The notes: generated by a model from the sequence alone, not told the origin. Numbered from the stretch's first letter, positions 36,127-44,006 are shown. The stretch is 64,000 nucleotides of DNA from Microbacterium abyssi (GCF_015277895.1 NZ_CP063815.1:1674001-1738000); one strand, 5' to 3'. Numbers and translations: made by a program.

Positions 36127-38508
36127 TCAGCCCTCGCGCGTGCCGGCTGCAAGTGCGTCCTCGAACGGGCGCGGCGCGCGCCCCGCCGGCTGAGCCGGTG
36201 CGAGCCCGGAGTCTGCCGGTGCCGGAATGCTGACGGCCACGGGCCGCCCGGGTTCGAGGATCAGCTCCTCGCCGAAGTGCCGTATTTTCAGATGGCGCTC
36301 TCCACTCAGCCGGTAGGTCGTGGTCGTAGGAGCGACCTCCACTCGCAGCGTGAGTCCCCGGATGCGGACTCCGAAGCTCATGGCTTCGATCTGCGGCGGC
36401 AGGCGCGGTCGGAACCGGAGACCGTCCTCGCTGTCGCGCAGACCTCCGAATCCTGCGGTGAGCGCCGTCCACACACCGGCCAAAGCCGCGATGTGCAGTC
36501 CCTGGTCGGTGTTGCCATGCAGGTCATCGAGGTCGAGTGTCGCCGCCTCGGCGAGGTAGTCGGATGCCAGCTGAAGATGGCCGACCTCCGCGGCGATCAC
36601 CGCCTGCACCGGCGCGGACAGGGACGAGTCGCGCACCGTGAGCGCCTCGTAGTAACGGAAGGCTGCGGCTTTCTCCCGCGGCGTGAACATGTCGTGTGCG
36701 AAGTACAGTGCGAGAACGAGGTCGGCCTGTTTCACCACCTGCTTGCGGTACAGGTCGAAGTACGGAAAATGATCGTGCAGTGGATACTGCCCTGAGTCGG
36801 TCGTCTCGAAGCTCCAGCGCTCCCAGCCGGTGTAGCCGGCTGACTGGGCATGCACCTTCAGCTTCCCGTCGTACGGCAGGGTCATCGCGGTAGCTGCGTT
36901 CTCCCAATCGGCGATCTCATCGTCGGTCACTCCGAAGTCCCCGGCGACGTCGTGGTGTCGACGTGCTGCAGCTGCCGCGCCATGCAGGTTCATGCCGGCC
37001 ATCACGTTGGTGTAGAGGTTGTCGTCCGCGAGCGCCGAGTATTCATCGGGTCCGGTGACGCCGTCGATGTGGAACTTCCCGACGTCGTCCCAGCGACCGA
37101 GAGAGACCCACAGCCGAGCGGTCTCGACGAGGATCTCAAGTCCAGCTTCCCGCTCGAAGGCCTCATCATCGGTCATGCGCACGTAATGGATCACGGCCCC
37201 GGCTATGTCCGCGTTGACGTGGAACGCCGCGGTGCTCGCCGGCCAGTATCCGGAGCTCTCCCTGCCGTCGACCGTCCGCCACGCGAACGCGGCTCCTTTC
37301 AGATGCAACTGCTTGGCGCGCTCGCGCGCGTATCGGAGCGTCGAATGCCGCCATCGGAGAGCTTCTTCTGCTGCGCGGGGTGAAGTCGCCGTCAGGACCG
37401 GTAGGACGAAAGCTTCGAAGTCCCAGAAAGTGTGCCCTTCGTAACCGGACCCGGTGAGCCCCTTCCCGGGCACCGAGCGGCGCTCGGCCCGCACAGACGC
37501 CTGGAAGACCTGGAACAGAGCGAACCGCACCGCCTGTTGAAGACGCGGAACACCCCGTATCTCCACATCGGCACATGCCCAGTATTCGTCCAATCGTCGG
37601 CGCTGCATCGCGACGAGCTGCAGCCACCCGACGCGCAAGCCTTCGGCGACGGCCGTCTCCGCACGATCACGGAGCGTGGAAGCCGAGAGCGAGTCGGACC
37701 ACTCGTGCCCGACGACCTTCACGACCTCCACGTGCTCGCCCGGCTCGAGGGTGACCGTGATCGTCATGCGGGCAAGGTCGCCCTCGGCCTCAGTGTGCGT
37801 CACAGGCTCACTCGCTCCATGGGCGGTCACGGTGTGATCCAGGGAGACGGCGGCGAGGATTCCGCTCTCCTTCGTACGGTGCACCAACGTGGCAGCGGTT
37901 CCGAGTACAGCGGCATCGACGACTTCCCATGGCGCCGCGAGGAGCTCTTGCACCCGAGGGTCGTCGTGTGTGATCGGGAGCGGCTCGTTCGCCAGGATCT
38001 CGGAGAGGAGCGTGATCGTGACCGGCCCGTCGACTGCGCGCACCAGGTATTGGACGGCCGCGATCGGACGATGGCTGAAGGACACGATCCTGGAAGACTC
38101 GATCTGCACGCGGCGGCCGGCAGGCGATACCCACTCGACCGTTCGCGTCAGCGTGCCGTCGCGCATGTCCAGTCGTCTCGTGTGCGCAGAGACGTCACCG
38201 TGTTCGACATCGAAGGATTCGTCGTCCACGAGGAGCCGGATGATCTGTCCGTTCGCCACGTTGACGACTGCCTGGCCCTTCTCCGGGTATCCGTATCCCT
38301 CTTCGGCATACGGCATCGGATGCTCTTCGAAGACGCCGTTGAGATAACTGCCGGCAACGCCGCGCGGATCGCCTTCATCGAAGTTGCCGCGCCAGCCGAT
38401 ATGTCCGTTCGAAAGTCCGAACACCGACTCCTCGTGAGCGAGATGATCGAGGTTCACGCCGCTGATGCCGACCGACCAGGCATCCACCTCGAAGTGGACC
38501 CCCGTCAC
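36127..38508 (-). CDS. Glycoside hydrolase family 65 disaccharide phosphorylase (maltose/kojibiose/trehalose type)
   Basis: 793 residues, no signal peptide, so cytoplasmic. N-terminal beta-sandwich (VFGLSNGHIGWRGNFDEGDP), a six-hairpin barrel with GYEGHTFWDFEAFVLPVL and the general acid in DGVTGPDEYS (Glu489), then a C-terminal beta domain. Family members cleave alpha-linked glucose disaccharides with phosphate to give beta-glucose 1-phosphate. Which disaccharide is used cannot be told here, and no beta-phosphoglucomutase is in the window. GTG start assumed. By eye the gene is slightly richer in AT than its neighbours. Confidence 0.93.
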   Translation of the reverse strand: MTGVHFEVDAWSVGISGVNLDHLAHEESVFGLSNGHIGWRGNFDEGDPRGVAGSYLNGVFEEHPMPYAEEGYGYPEKGQAVVNVANGQIIRLLVDDESFDVEHGDVSAHTRRLDMRDGTLTRTVEWVSPAGRRVQIESSRIVSFSHRPIAAVQYLVRAVDGPVTITLLSEILANEPLPITHDDPRVQELLAAPWEVVDAAVLGTAATLVHRTKESGILAAVSLDHTVTAHGASEPVTHTEAEGDLARMTITVTLEPGEHVEVVKVVGHEWSDSLSASTLRDRAETAVAEGLRVGWLQLVAMQRRRLDEYWACADVEIRGVPRLQQAVRFALFQVFQASVRAERRSVPGKGLTGSGYEGHTFWDFEAFVLPVLTATSPRAAEEALRWRHSTLRYARERAKQLHLKGAAFAWRTVDGRESSGYWPASTAAFHVNADIAGAVIHYVRMTDDEAFEREAGLEILVETARLWVSLGRWDDVGKFHIDGVTGPDEYSALADDNLYTNVMAGMNLHGAAAAARRHHDVAGDFGVTDDEIADWENAATAMTLPYDGKLKVHAQSAGYTGWERWSFETTDSGQYPLHDHFPYFDLYRKQVVKQADLVLALYFAHDMFTPREKAAAFRYYEALTVRDSSLSAPVQAVIAAEVGHLQLASDYLAEAATLDLDDLHGNTDQGLHIAALAGVWTALTAGFGGLRDSEDGLRFRPRLPPQIEAMSFGVRIRGLTLRVEVAPTTTTYRLSGERHLKIRHFGEELILEPGRPVAVSIPAPADSGLAPAQPAGRAPRPFEDALAAGTREG

Positions 38509-38541
38509 AGCAGCTCTCGCAGAGTCGTCACCGCGTATCCC

Positions 38542-38697
38542 CTAGGGCTCGATGTGCGGGTCGGGAAGATCTTCGTCGTGGAGCAGGTGGTCGGCCTGTT
38601 CGTCCTCGTCGCGCTTCTCGCGCCGCTCTTCTGCGATGACATCCTCGTGCTCGGCGTCTTTCGCGTGGTCATCTCGGGATCTGTGCGGATCGGACAT
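38542..38697 (-). CDS. Small acidic histidine-rich protein, unknown function
   Basis: 51 residues (begins MSDPHRSRDDHAKDAEHEDV), dominated by Asp, Glu, His and Arg and without a hydrophobic core. The open frame ends with TAG 33 bases before the GH65 start on the same strand. GAGG lies about nine bases before the ATG. Its composition is unlike random opposite-frame translation in this genome (no Ala/Arg/Pro run), which supports coding. I infer a possible operon with GH65; function unknown. Confidence 0.6.
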   Translation of the reverse strand: MSDPHRSRDDHAKDAEHEDVIAEERREKRDEDEQADHLLHDEDLPDPHIEP

Positions 38698-38796
38698 GCG
38701 TCCAGCCTCACAAGCGCGGCGCGAATCTTCGCCCCCTTTGACATGGCGCGGCGGCGCTGTCAGAATCGCGGCTGTCCTTCGTCGTGCCGGAACGAC

Positions 38797-38824
38797 GAAA
38801 CCCCCGGCCGGAGCCGAGGGTTTC
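38797..38824 (-). terminator. Terminator of the tRNA-Gly-Cys-Val operon
   Basis: GAAACCC and GGGTTTC arms extended by CGGC/GCCG with a T-G pair form a 12-bp stem directly after the tRNA-Val gene. It ends the three-tRNA transcript. Confidence 0.75.
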
Positions 38825-38827
38825 AGG

Positions 38828-38902
38828 TGGTGCGCGATACTGGGATCGAACCAGTGACCTCTTCCGTGTCAGGGAAGCGCGCTACCGCTGCGCCAATCGC
38901 GC
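38828..38902 (-). tRNA. tRNA-Val (GAC anticodon)
   Basis: Acceptor stem GCGCGAT/ATCGCGC, anticodon loop CTGACAC between CTTCC and GGAAG, TpsiC GGTTCGATCC. The 3' CCA is encoded. It is the last tRNA in a three-gene operon. Decodes GUC and GUU. Confidence 0.97.
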
Positions 38903-38929
38903 CCGTTGGGGCTTTTCAGTTGTGCGGTG

Positions 38930-39000
38930 AGGTGGCGACGGGATTCGAACCCGTGTAAACGGCTTTGCAGGCCGGTGCCTAGCCGCTCGGCCACGCCACC
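38930..39000 (-). tRNA. tRNA-Cys (GCA anticodon)
   Basis: Acceptor GGTGGCG/CGCCACC, anticodon loop CTGCAAA, discriminator U as required for Cys identity, TpsiC GGTTCGAATCC. CCA is not encoded. It is the middle gene of the operon, 27 bases from tRNA-Val. Confidence 0.97.
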
Positions 39001-39054
39001 GTGTGGATTGACCCCACGTGCCGTGAGCCTCTCAGAGGAGACTCTCTGCACTCG

Positions 39055-39126
39055 AGCGGATGACGAGATTCGAACTCGCGACCCTCACCTTGGCAAGGTG
39101 ATGCGCTACCACTGCGCTACATCCGC
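39055..39126 (-). tRNA. tRNA-Gly (GCC anticodon)
   Basis: Acceptor GCGGATG/CATCCGC, anticodon stem CACC/GGTG around TTGCCAA, TpsiC AGTTCGAATCT. CCA is not encoded. First tRNA of the operon, with the promoter upstream. Confidence 0.97.
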
Positions 39127-39159
39127 ATTTCGTGTTCCGGCGTCCCGGGCACTTGTAAA

Positions 39160-39187
39160 ACATTAGCCGAAGATTCCCGACGCGCAA
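39160..39187 (-). promoter_or_regulatory. Promoter of the tRNA-Gly-Cys-Val operon
   Basis: TTGCGC, a 16-base spacer and TAATGT on the minus strand, 34 bases before the tRNA-Gly 5' end. Both boxes are close to the consensus and AT-rich compared with the surroundings. Confidence 0.55.
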
Positions 39188-39277
39188 AACTCGACACGGA
39201 TCTCGCGCGTGTCCAGCAGGAATGGTCCGGAGCGGCTCGATCGTTCCGGTAGTATCGATTCTCGACCCCAGGTCTCT

Positions 39278-39350
39278 GGGCGATTGGCGCAGTTGGTAGC
39301 GCGCTTCCTTCACACGGAAGAGGTCATCGGTTCGAGTCCGGTATCGCCCA
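39278..39350 (+). tRNA. tRNA-Val (CAC anticodon)
   Basis: Acceptor GGGCGAT/ATCGCCC, anticodon loop TTCACAC between CTTCC and GGAAG, TpsiC GGTTCGAGTCC. No encoded CCA. It runs opposite to the other three and resembles tRNA-Val(GAC) closely in its body, so the two look like diverged copies. It reads GUG. Confidence 0.97.
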
Positions 39351-39396
39351 CCGCATCATCATCCCTCACGGCGGTTCGGGTGTCGGCATCCGCGGG

Positions 39397-39402
39397 TATC
39401 GT
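39397..39402 (+). promoter_or_regulatory. Predicted -10 box of the GIY-YIG gene
   Basis: TATCGT followed by seven bases and the GTG start, consistent with a leaderless transcript. Read-through from the tRNA-Val gene is also possible. Confidence 0.35.
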
Positions 39403-39409
39403 TCAGCAC

Positions 39410-39832
39410 GTGAACGACCGCATCCTGCCAGGGCCATGCCACCTCTGCGGCGGCAGCCGTGGCACGCGCATCTCCGGCACCTGGGTGTGCGCCGACTGCG
39501 AATGGCGGTACGGCGATGTGCCGGATCCCGACCTGCCGCTCCCCCGCATCGATGTCGTCTACTACCTGCGTTTCGATCGCCGCGTGAAGATCGGCACGAG
39601 CATGCGACCGCGACAGCGGCTCGCCAGCATCCGCCACGACGAACTGCTGGCGTTCGAGCGCGGCGATCGCACGATCGAGCGCGAACGCCACCGGCAGTTC
39701 GCAGCTCTGCGCGAGGGCGGTGAGTGGTTCACCTTCAGCGCCGAACTCGAGGCACACACCTCGCTGCTCCGCTCCGCCGGCGACCCCTGGTCGCTCCACG
39801 CGCGCTGGCTGAGCGAAGCTCTGCGTGCCTGA
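39410..39832 (+). CDS. GIY-YIG nuclease family protein with N-terminal zinc ribbon
   Basis: 140 residues. CHLCGG and CADC form a zinc-ribbon pair at residues about 10-35. VYYLRFDRRVKIGTSMRPRQRLASI is the Mug113/T5orf172-type GIY-YIG core, and a distal Glu lies in the AALREGGEWF region. GTG start at 39410 is preferred; the in-frame part upstream overlaps the tRNA-Val gene. Such proteins occur in phages and mobile DNA but also widely in actinobacterial chromosomes. Target unknown. Confidence 0.78.
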   Translation: MNDRILPGPCHLCGGSRGTRISGTWVCADCEWRYGDVPDPDLPLPRIDVVYYLRFDRRVKIGTSMRPRQRLASIRHDELLAFERGDRTIERERHRQFAALREGGEWFTFSAELEAHTSLLRSAGDPWSLHARWLSEALRA

Positions 39833-39837
39833 GCGGG

Positions 39838-39843
39838 TAGCGT
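39838..39843 (+). promoter_or_regulatory. Predicted -10 box of the DoxX gene (leaderless)
   Basis: TAGCGT followed by GATCGG and the ATG, the same six-base spacing as other genes in this window. It overlaps the last bases around the end of the GIY-YIG gene. Confidence 0.45.
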
Positions 39844-39849
39844 GATCGG

Positions 39850-40263
39850 ATGATCCGGCACATCGCGCGATGGACACTGGCAATCGGGCTCACCGTCATG
39901 GGCGTCCTCCACTTCACGCAGACCAGAGGGTTCCGCGGTCTGATCCCCGCCTGGGCGACGAAGGCGACCGGGCTGGACGAAGAGAGCATCGTCATCGCGT
40001 CCGGCGCCGCCGAGCTCGCACTCGCCGCAGGACTCGTCGCACTCCCGAAGGAGCGCCGCCGTATCGGCTGGGCGACGGCTTTGTTCTTCGTCGCGGTGTT
40101 CCCCGGCAACGTGCAGCAGTGGCGCCGGCGATGGACGGCTCCGGGACTGGACACCGATACCAAGCGATTCGTCCGCCTGTTCCTGCAGCCGGTCCTGATC
40201 GCCTGGGCGCTGTGGAGCACCAGCGCGAGCGCGAGCATCCGGTCGAACCCGCGCTCCCGCTGA
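39850..40263 (+). CDS. DoxX-like membrane protein
   Basis: 137 residues with four hydrophobic helices (TLAIGLTVMGVLHFTQ, IVIASGAAELALAAGLVAL, IGWATALFFVAVFPGNVQQW, FLQPVLIAWALWS). MGVLHF and the Gly/Pro pattern fit the DoxX-like group of small membrane proteins. Function unknown; some members are tied to redox stress. It follows the GIY-YIG gene by 17 bases but probably has its own promoter. Confidence 0.8.
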   Translation: MIRHIARWTLAIGLTVMGVLHFTQTRGFRGLIPAWATKATGLDEESIVIASGAAELALAAGLVALPKERRRIGWATALFFVAVFPGNVQQWRRRWTAPGLDTDTKRFVRLFLQPVLIAWALWSTSASASIRSNPRSR

Positions 40264-40271
40264 GACGCGAC

Positions 40272-40310
40272 GACGCGCGCCCACCCGTGATCGACGAGAG
40301 GGCGCGCGTC
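40272..40310. terminator. Bidirectional hairpin terminator
   Basis: GACGCGCGCCC and GGGCGCGCGTC form a perfect 11-bp stem with a 17-base loop, between the converging DoxX and SPW-repeat genes. No U tract, as usual in this genome. Confidence 0.7.
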
Positions 40311-40322
40311 TCGGCGTCCGCC

Positions 40323-40703
40323 TCAGGCTCGAGCGGTCCTGGTGGTCTCCGGCTGCGGCTTCGAGAACAGCACCACGATGATCACCGTGATGCCCACGAC
40401 GACGTGGGGCAGCCAGACGTTCAGGGCCTCGCCGGCGAAGCCGAAGATCCAGGGCGACAGCGCGAGGAACAGGCTCGCGACGATGTCGAACACGAGGTGC
40501 ACCGGCATCGGGATGAACCCGAAGGGACCCCATTCGTACTTCGTGAAGAGGCTGTAGACGATCAGCCCGATGCCGAGCACGATCGGGATCACGACGGCGG
40601 CGCCGCCGACACTGGCGAACCCGAAGATCCAAGGCGCGGCGATCAGGGCGATGCCGACCAGATAGTCGAGGACTCCGTGGACCTTGGTGGGGATGAAACG
40701 CAT
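40323..40703 (-). CDS. SPW-repeat-type small membrane protein
   Basis: 126 residues with four helices in two similar halves (VHGVLDYLVGIALIAAPWIFGFA and VHLVFDIVASLFLALSPWIFGFA). APWIFGFA and SPWIFGFA are the repeated SPW motif. A strong AGGAGG ribosome site precedes ATG. Function unknown. It converges on the DoxX gene; the 236-bp spacer upstream holds only a candidate promoter for the DUF1611 gene. Confidence 0.82.
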   Translation of the reverse strand: MRFIPTKVHGVLDYLVGIALIAAPWIFGFASVGGAAVVIPIVLGIGLIVYSLFTKYEWGPFGFIPMPVHLVFDIVASLFLALSPWIFGFAGEALNVWLPHVVVGITVIIVVLFSKPQPETTRTARA

Positions 40704-40939
40704 GATTCCTCCTTGGGTGGGACCGCGTGAAGCGGCTGTCTCAGGAGGTTCGGCGCGGTCGCCGGATCGGATGGGATGCTGTTCGCGTCGACTCTGGCCA
40801 GACACGCAGGGTTCACTGCTACGGTGAGCGAAGTCGGCATCTCGCCGGCTTCAGGGAAGACTTCTTGTCGACCAACAGGCTGCTGCCAGTCATTTCGTTC
40901 TCCGTCGCCTCCTCTGTCCGAGTTCGAGGAGACCCGATT

Positions 40940-42058
40940 TTGTACGCGCACCCCCTTTCCCCCGCCCTGCCTGCCGGTTCCACAGCGATCGTGTACTGCG
41001 AGGCGCAGTTCGGCGAGCAGGACGGCAAGACCGCCAACGGCCTCGTCCGCCACTCCGAGAAGTACGAGATCCTCAGCGTGATCGACAGCCGGCATGCGGG
41101 CGCCGATGCGGGATCGTTCCTGGACGGCAGCGCCAACGGCATCCCGATCCTCGCGAGCCTTCCCGAGGCGATCGCGCACGCCGGGCGGACACCGGACTAT
41201 TTGATCTGCGGCGTGGCCCCGGCGGACGGGCTGCTCTCCGATGCGCAGCGCGTCGTGCTTCTCGATGGCATCGCACGCGGCATGCACATCATCAACGGCC
41301 TGCACGAGTTCCTCAACGACGATGCGGAGTTCGCGGCGGCAGCCGTCCTCGGCTCGGTCACGATCACCGACGTGCGCCGTCCGAGGGAGAAGAAGGATCT
41401 CCACCTGTTCTCCGGGCGCATCTTCGACGTGACGTGTCCGCGGATCGCCATCCTCGGCACCGACGGAGCGATCGGCAAGCGCACCACGGCGACACTTCTC
41501 GTCAAGGCGCTGAATGATCGCGGCATCCGGGCCGTCATGGTCGGCACCGGGCAGACCACGATCATCCAGGGCGGCCGCTACGGCGTCGCATTGGATGCCC
41601 TCGTGCCGCAGTTCTGCTCCGGAGAGGTCGAGAACCAGGTCGTCGCGGCGTTCGAGGGCGAGGATCCCGCCATCATCATCGTTGAGGGCCAGGGTGCACT
41701 CAGCCACCCCGCCTATCTCACCTCAGCGCACATCCTGCGCGGGAGCCGGCCAGAGGGCGTGATCGTCCAGCACGCACCAGGGCGGCAGGTGCTCGGAGAC
41801 TTCCCGATGATGCCCATGCCGAGCGTCGCCGACGAGGTCGCCCTCATCGAAGCGTTCGCCGACACCAGGGTGATCGGAGTGACCGTCAACCACGAGAATC
41901 TCACCGACGAGCAGTTGGCTGAGGCGATCGACGAGATCGAACTCGAACTCGCCGTCCCGGCGACGGACCCGCTGACGCGCCCGTCCGCCGAACTCGTCGA
42001 GATGGTGCTGCAGGCGTTCCCCGCACTCTCGGCCTCCCTCGTGCCCCGGAGCGCCTGA
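40940..42058 (+). CDS. DUF1611 family protein (DgcN-like, P-loop domain)
   Basis: 372 residues from TTG, chosen because GAGGAG lies eight bases upstream; an upstream in-frame start has no ribosome site. The N-terminal half is a Rossmann-like domain (LICGVAPADGLL). The C-terminal half starts with ILGTDGAIGKRTTATLLV, a P-loop. DUF1611 includes DgcN, a D-glutamate N-acetyltransferase reported in marine bacteria. A partner such as a D-glutamate deacetylase is not visible here, so the reaction is uncertain. The long intergenic leader is unusual. Confidence 0.85.
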   Translation: MYAHPLSPALPAGSTAIVYCEAQFGEQDGKTANGLVRHSEKYEILSVIDSRHAGADAGSFLDGSANGIPILASLPEAIAHAGRTPDYLICGVAPADGLLSDAQRVVLLDGIARGMHIINGLHEFLNDDAEFAAAAVLGSVTITDVRRPREKKDLHLFSGRIFDVTCPRIAILGTDGAIGKRTTATLLVKALNDRGIRAVMVGTGQTTIIQGGRYGVALDALVPQFCSGEVENQVVAAFEGEDPAIIIVEGQGALSHPAYLTSAHILRGSRPEGVIVQHAPGRQVLGDFPMMPMPSVADEVALIEAFADTRVIGVTVNHENLTDEQLAEAIDEIELELAVPATDPLTRPSAELVEMVLQAFPALSASLVPRSA

Positions 42059-42063
42059 ACCCG

Positions 42064-42618
42064 TCAGCTGCGCGTCGCCCAGCCGTACCGACTGACGAGC
42101 GCATCGGCCACGTGGTCGTACCGCGTGCGGTCGAGGATCGCCGCCTCGCGCCGCATGCCATCGACGTGCACGCTGTACAGCTGCTCGATGTCGACCCAGG
42201 ACGGGCGCCCCTGCGAGTCCCAACCTCCGCTGCCGATCGGCAGGTAATCGCGGTCCCGATCGTGCGCCTTGCTCGTCATCCGAACGGCGAACACCCGGTC
42301 CGCGGAATGGCGTCCGATCACGAGCACCGGCCGGTCCTTTCCGCGGCCGTCGTTCTCCTCGTAGGGCACCCACGTCCAGATCACCTCTCCGGAGTCCGGC
42401 GCGCCGTCCCTCTTCGGCGAGTAGTCGACGTGGAGCTCGCCGATGCCGCCAGGGTCGATCCTCACCGTCTTACTCCCCTGCGTGCGGCCCGGCTCGCCGA
42501 ACTGCCCCGATGCAGCAGAACGCCCCGGCTCTTGGTGCGGAGTCCGGGGCGTTCTGGTCGTCAGTGACGCGAAGACGATGTCAGCCAGCCGACGGAGGAT
42601 GCTCTTGGAGGAACTCAC
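42064..42618 (-). CDS. PemK/MazF-family toxin-like protein, no antitoxin seen
   Basis: 184 residues. The C-terminal 110 residues match the MazF/PemK fold (GEVIWTWVPYEENDGRGKDRPVLVIGR, then VRMTSKAHD). An N-terminal extension of about 70 residues (basic and Pro/Gly-rich) is longer than in classical MazF. No short antitoxin gene lies on either side: amtB is upstream and DUF1611 ends five bases away, facing it. It may be a chromosomal solitary member or act with a distant antitoxin. Ribonuclease activity is inferred from the family only. Confidence 0.75.
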   Translation of the reverse strand: MSSSKSILRRLADIVFASLTTRTPRTPHQEPGRSAASGQFGEPGRTQGSKTVRIDPGGIGELHVDYSPKRDGAPDSGEVIWTWVPYEENDGRGKDRPVLVIGRHSADRVFAVRMTSKAHDRDRDYLPIGSGGWDSQGRPSWVDIEQLYSVHVDGMRREAAILDRTRYDHVADALVSRYGWATRS

Positions 42619-42651
42619 CCCGTCACACTACCGACCGGCATCTTCACGCGT

Positions 42652-43890
42652 TCATGCATCGACGAGCGCGTATCCCTCCTCGCCGTGCACGACGGAGTCG
42701 ACGCCGGCGATCTCGTCCTCGTTCGTGATCCGGAAGCCGATCGTCTTCTGGATCACCCAGCCGATGATGAAGGCGACGACGAACGCGTAGATCAGCACTC
42801 CGAGGGCTGCGATCACCTGAACGGCGAGCTGGCGGGCGTCGCCGCCGACGAACAGGCCGGTCTCAGTGGCGAAGAAGCCGAGGTAGATCGTGCCGAGCAG
42901 CCCGCCGACGAGGTGGATGCCGACGACGTCGAGCGAGTCGTCGAACCCGAGGCGGAACTTCAGCTCCACGGCGAGCGCGCAGATCACACCGGCCAGGGCG
43001 CCGAGCAGCAGCGACCAGCCGGGAGTGAGGTTCGCGCAGGCCGGGGTGATAGCCACAAGACCGGCGACCGCACCCGACGCCGCACCGACGGAGGTGGGCT
43101 TGCCGTCTTTGATCTTCTCGATCAGAATCCAGCCGAGGATCGACGCGGCCGTCGCGCCCAGCGTGTTCAGCCCGATCAGGCCCACACCGCCCATGTCCTC
43201 GGCGAGCCACTCGGCGCCGGCGTTGAATCCGAACCAGCCGAACCAGAGGAGAGCTGCACCGAGCAGCGTCAGCGGCACGTTGTGCGGCTTGAGGATGCCT
43301 TTCTGGAAGCCGATGCGCTTGCCGAGGACGAGTGCCAGGGCGAGAGCGGCCGCACCGGCGTTGATGTGCACGGCGGTACCGCCGGCATAGTCGATGACGG
43401 CGATGCCGCTGTCCTCACCGAACAGCGTCGTGCCGAGGTTCATGACCCAGCCGCCGCCCCACACCCAAGCGGCGATCGGGAAGTAGCCGACGGTCGCGAA
43501 GACACCGGCGAAGATCAGCCAGCTGCCGAACTTCGCACGATCCGCGATCGCACCGGAGATCAGGGCAATGGTGATGATCGCGAACGTCGCACCGTACGCG
43601 ACACCGAGCAGGGCGACGTTCGATCCCTCACCAGCGGCGAGCGAGCCGAGGCCGAAGTCCGCGAACGGGTTGCCCGCGAAGGCCGTCGGACTCTCCACCG
43701 CGCTCATCGAGAAGCCGAACAGGATCCACAGCACGGCGACGAGGCCGATCGAGCCGAAGCTCATCATCATCATGCTGACGACACTCTTGGCCTTGACGAG
43801 TCCGCCGTAGAAGAAGGCGACGCCTGGTGTCATGAGGAGCACGAGCGCCGTGGCGGTAATACCCCACGAGATGTTGCCGGGAGCATCCAT
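42652..43890 (-). CDS. amtB: Ammonium transporter
   Basis: 412-residue Amt/MEP/Rh family membrane protein with about 11 helices. It carries the family's twin-His path (ALLWFGWFGFNAGAEW and DSLDVVGIHLVGGLLGT). Start ATG. Imports ammonium or gaseous ammonia when nitrogen is scarce. In many actinobacteria amtB is followed by glnK and glnD, but here the downstream gene is the MazF-like one and no PII gene is present. A GlnR-type operator lies 50-90 bases upstream. Confidence 0.97.
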   Translation of the reverse strand: MDAPGNISWGITATALVLLMTPGVAFFYGGLVKAKSVVSMMMMSFGSIGLVAVLWILFGFSMSAVESPTAFAGNPFADFGLGSLAAGEGSNVALLGVAYGATFAIITIALISGAIADRAKFGSWLIFAGVFATVGYFPIAAWVWGGGWVMNLGTTLFGEDSGIAVIDYAGGTAVHINAGAAALALALVLGKRIGFQKGILKPHNVPLTLLGAALLWFGWFGFNAGAEWLAEDMGGVGLIGLNTLGATAASILGWILIEKIKDGKPTSVGAASGAVAGLVAITPACANLTPGWSLLLGALAGVICALAVELKFRLGFDDSLDVVGIHLVGGLLGTIYLGFFATETGLFVGGDARQLAVQVIAALGVLIYAFVVAFIIGWVIQKTIGFRITNEDEIAGVDSVVHGEEGYALVDA

Positions 43891-43941
43891 AGGAAAACCT
43901 CACATCCGAAGTAATTGAGAGCTTCAGTGTGGCGAGGCCCC

Positions 43942-43979
43942 GTTTCCGGGATGCGCGTCCTGTGTTTCGCGTGCGTTAC
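43942..43979 (-). promoter_or_regulatory. GlnR operator upstream of amtB
   Basis: On the amtB strand the sequence reads GTAAC-N6-GAAAC-N6-N5-N6-GAAAC. The first pair is an exact GlnR box (GTnAC-N6-GAAAC) and the second GAAAC is 22 bp farther, matching the known double-box period. No GlnR gene is in this window. Confidence 0.72.
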
Positions 43980-44006
43980 ACCCGAGGGCGACGCGTGAAC
44001 ATCGTG

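Noticed and set aside
38828..39410. Integrated element at the tRNA cluster
   Set aside because: No integrase gene and no duplicated tRNA 3' end were found; the flanking genes look chromosomal.
40704..40939. Riboswitch in the 236-bp spacer before the DUF1611 gene
   Set aside because: I see no conserved aptamer core or paired terminator; only a candidate ribosome site.
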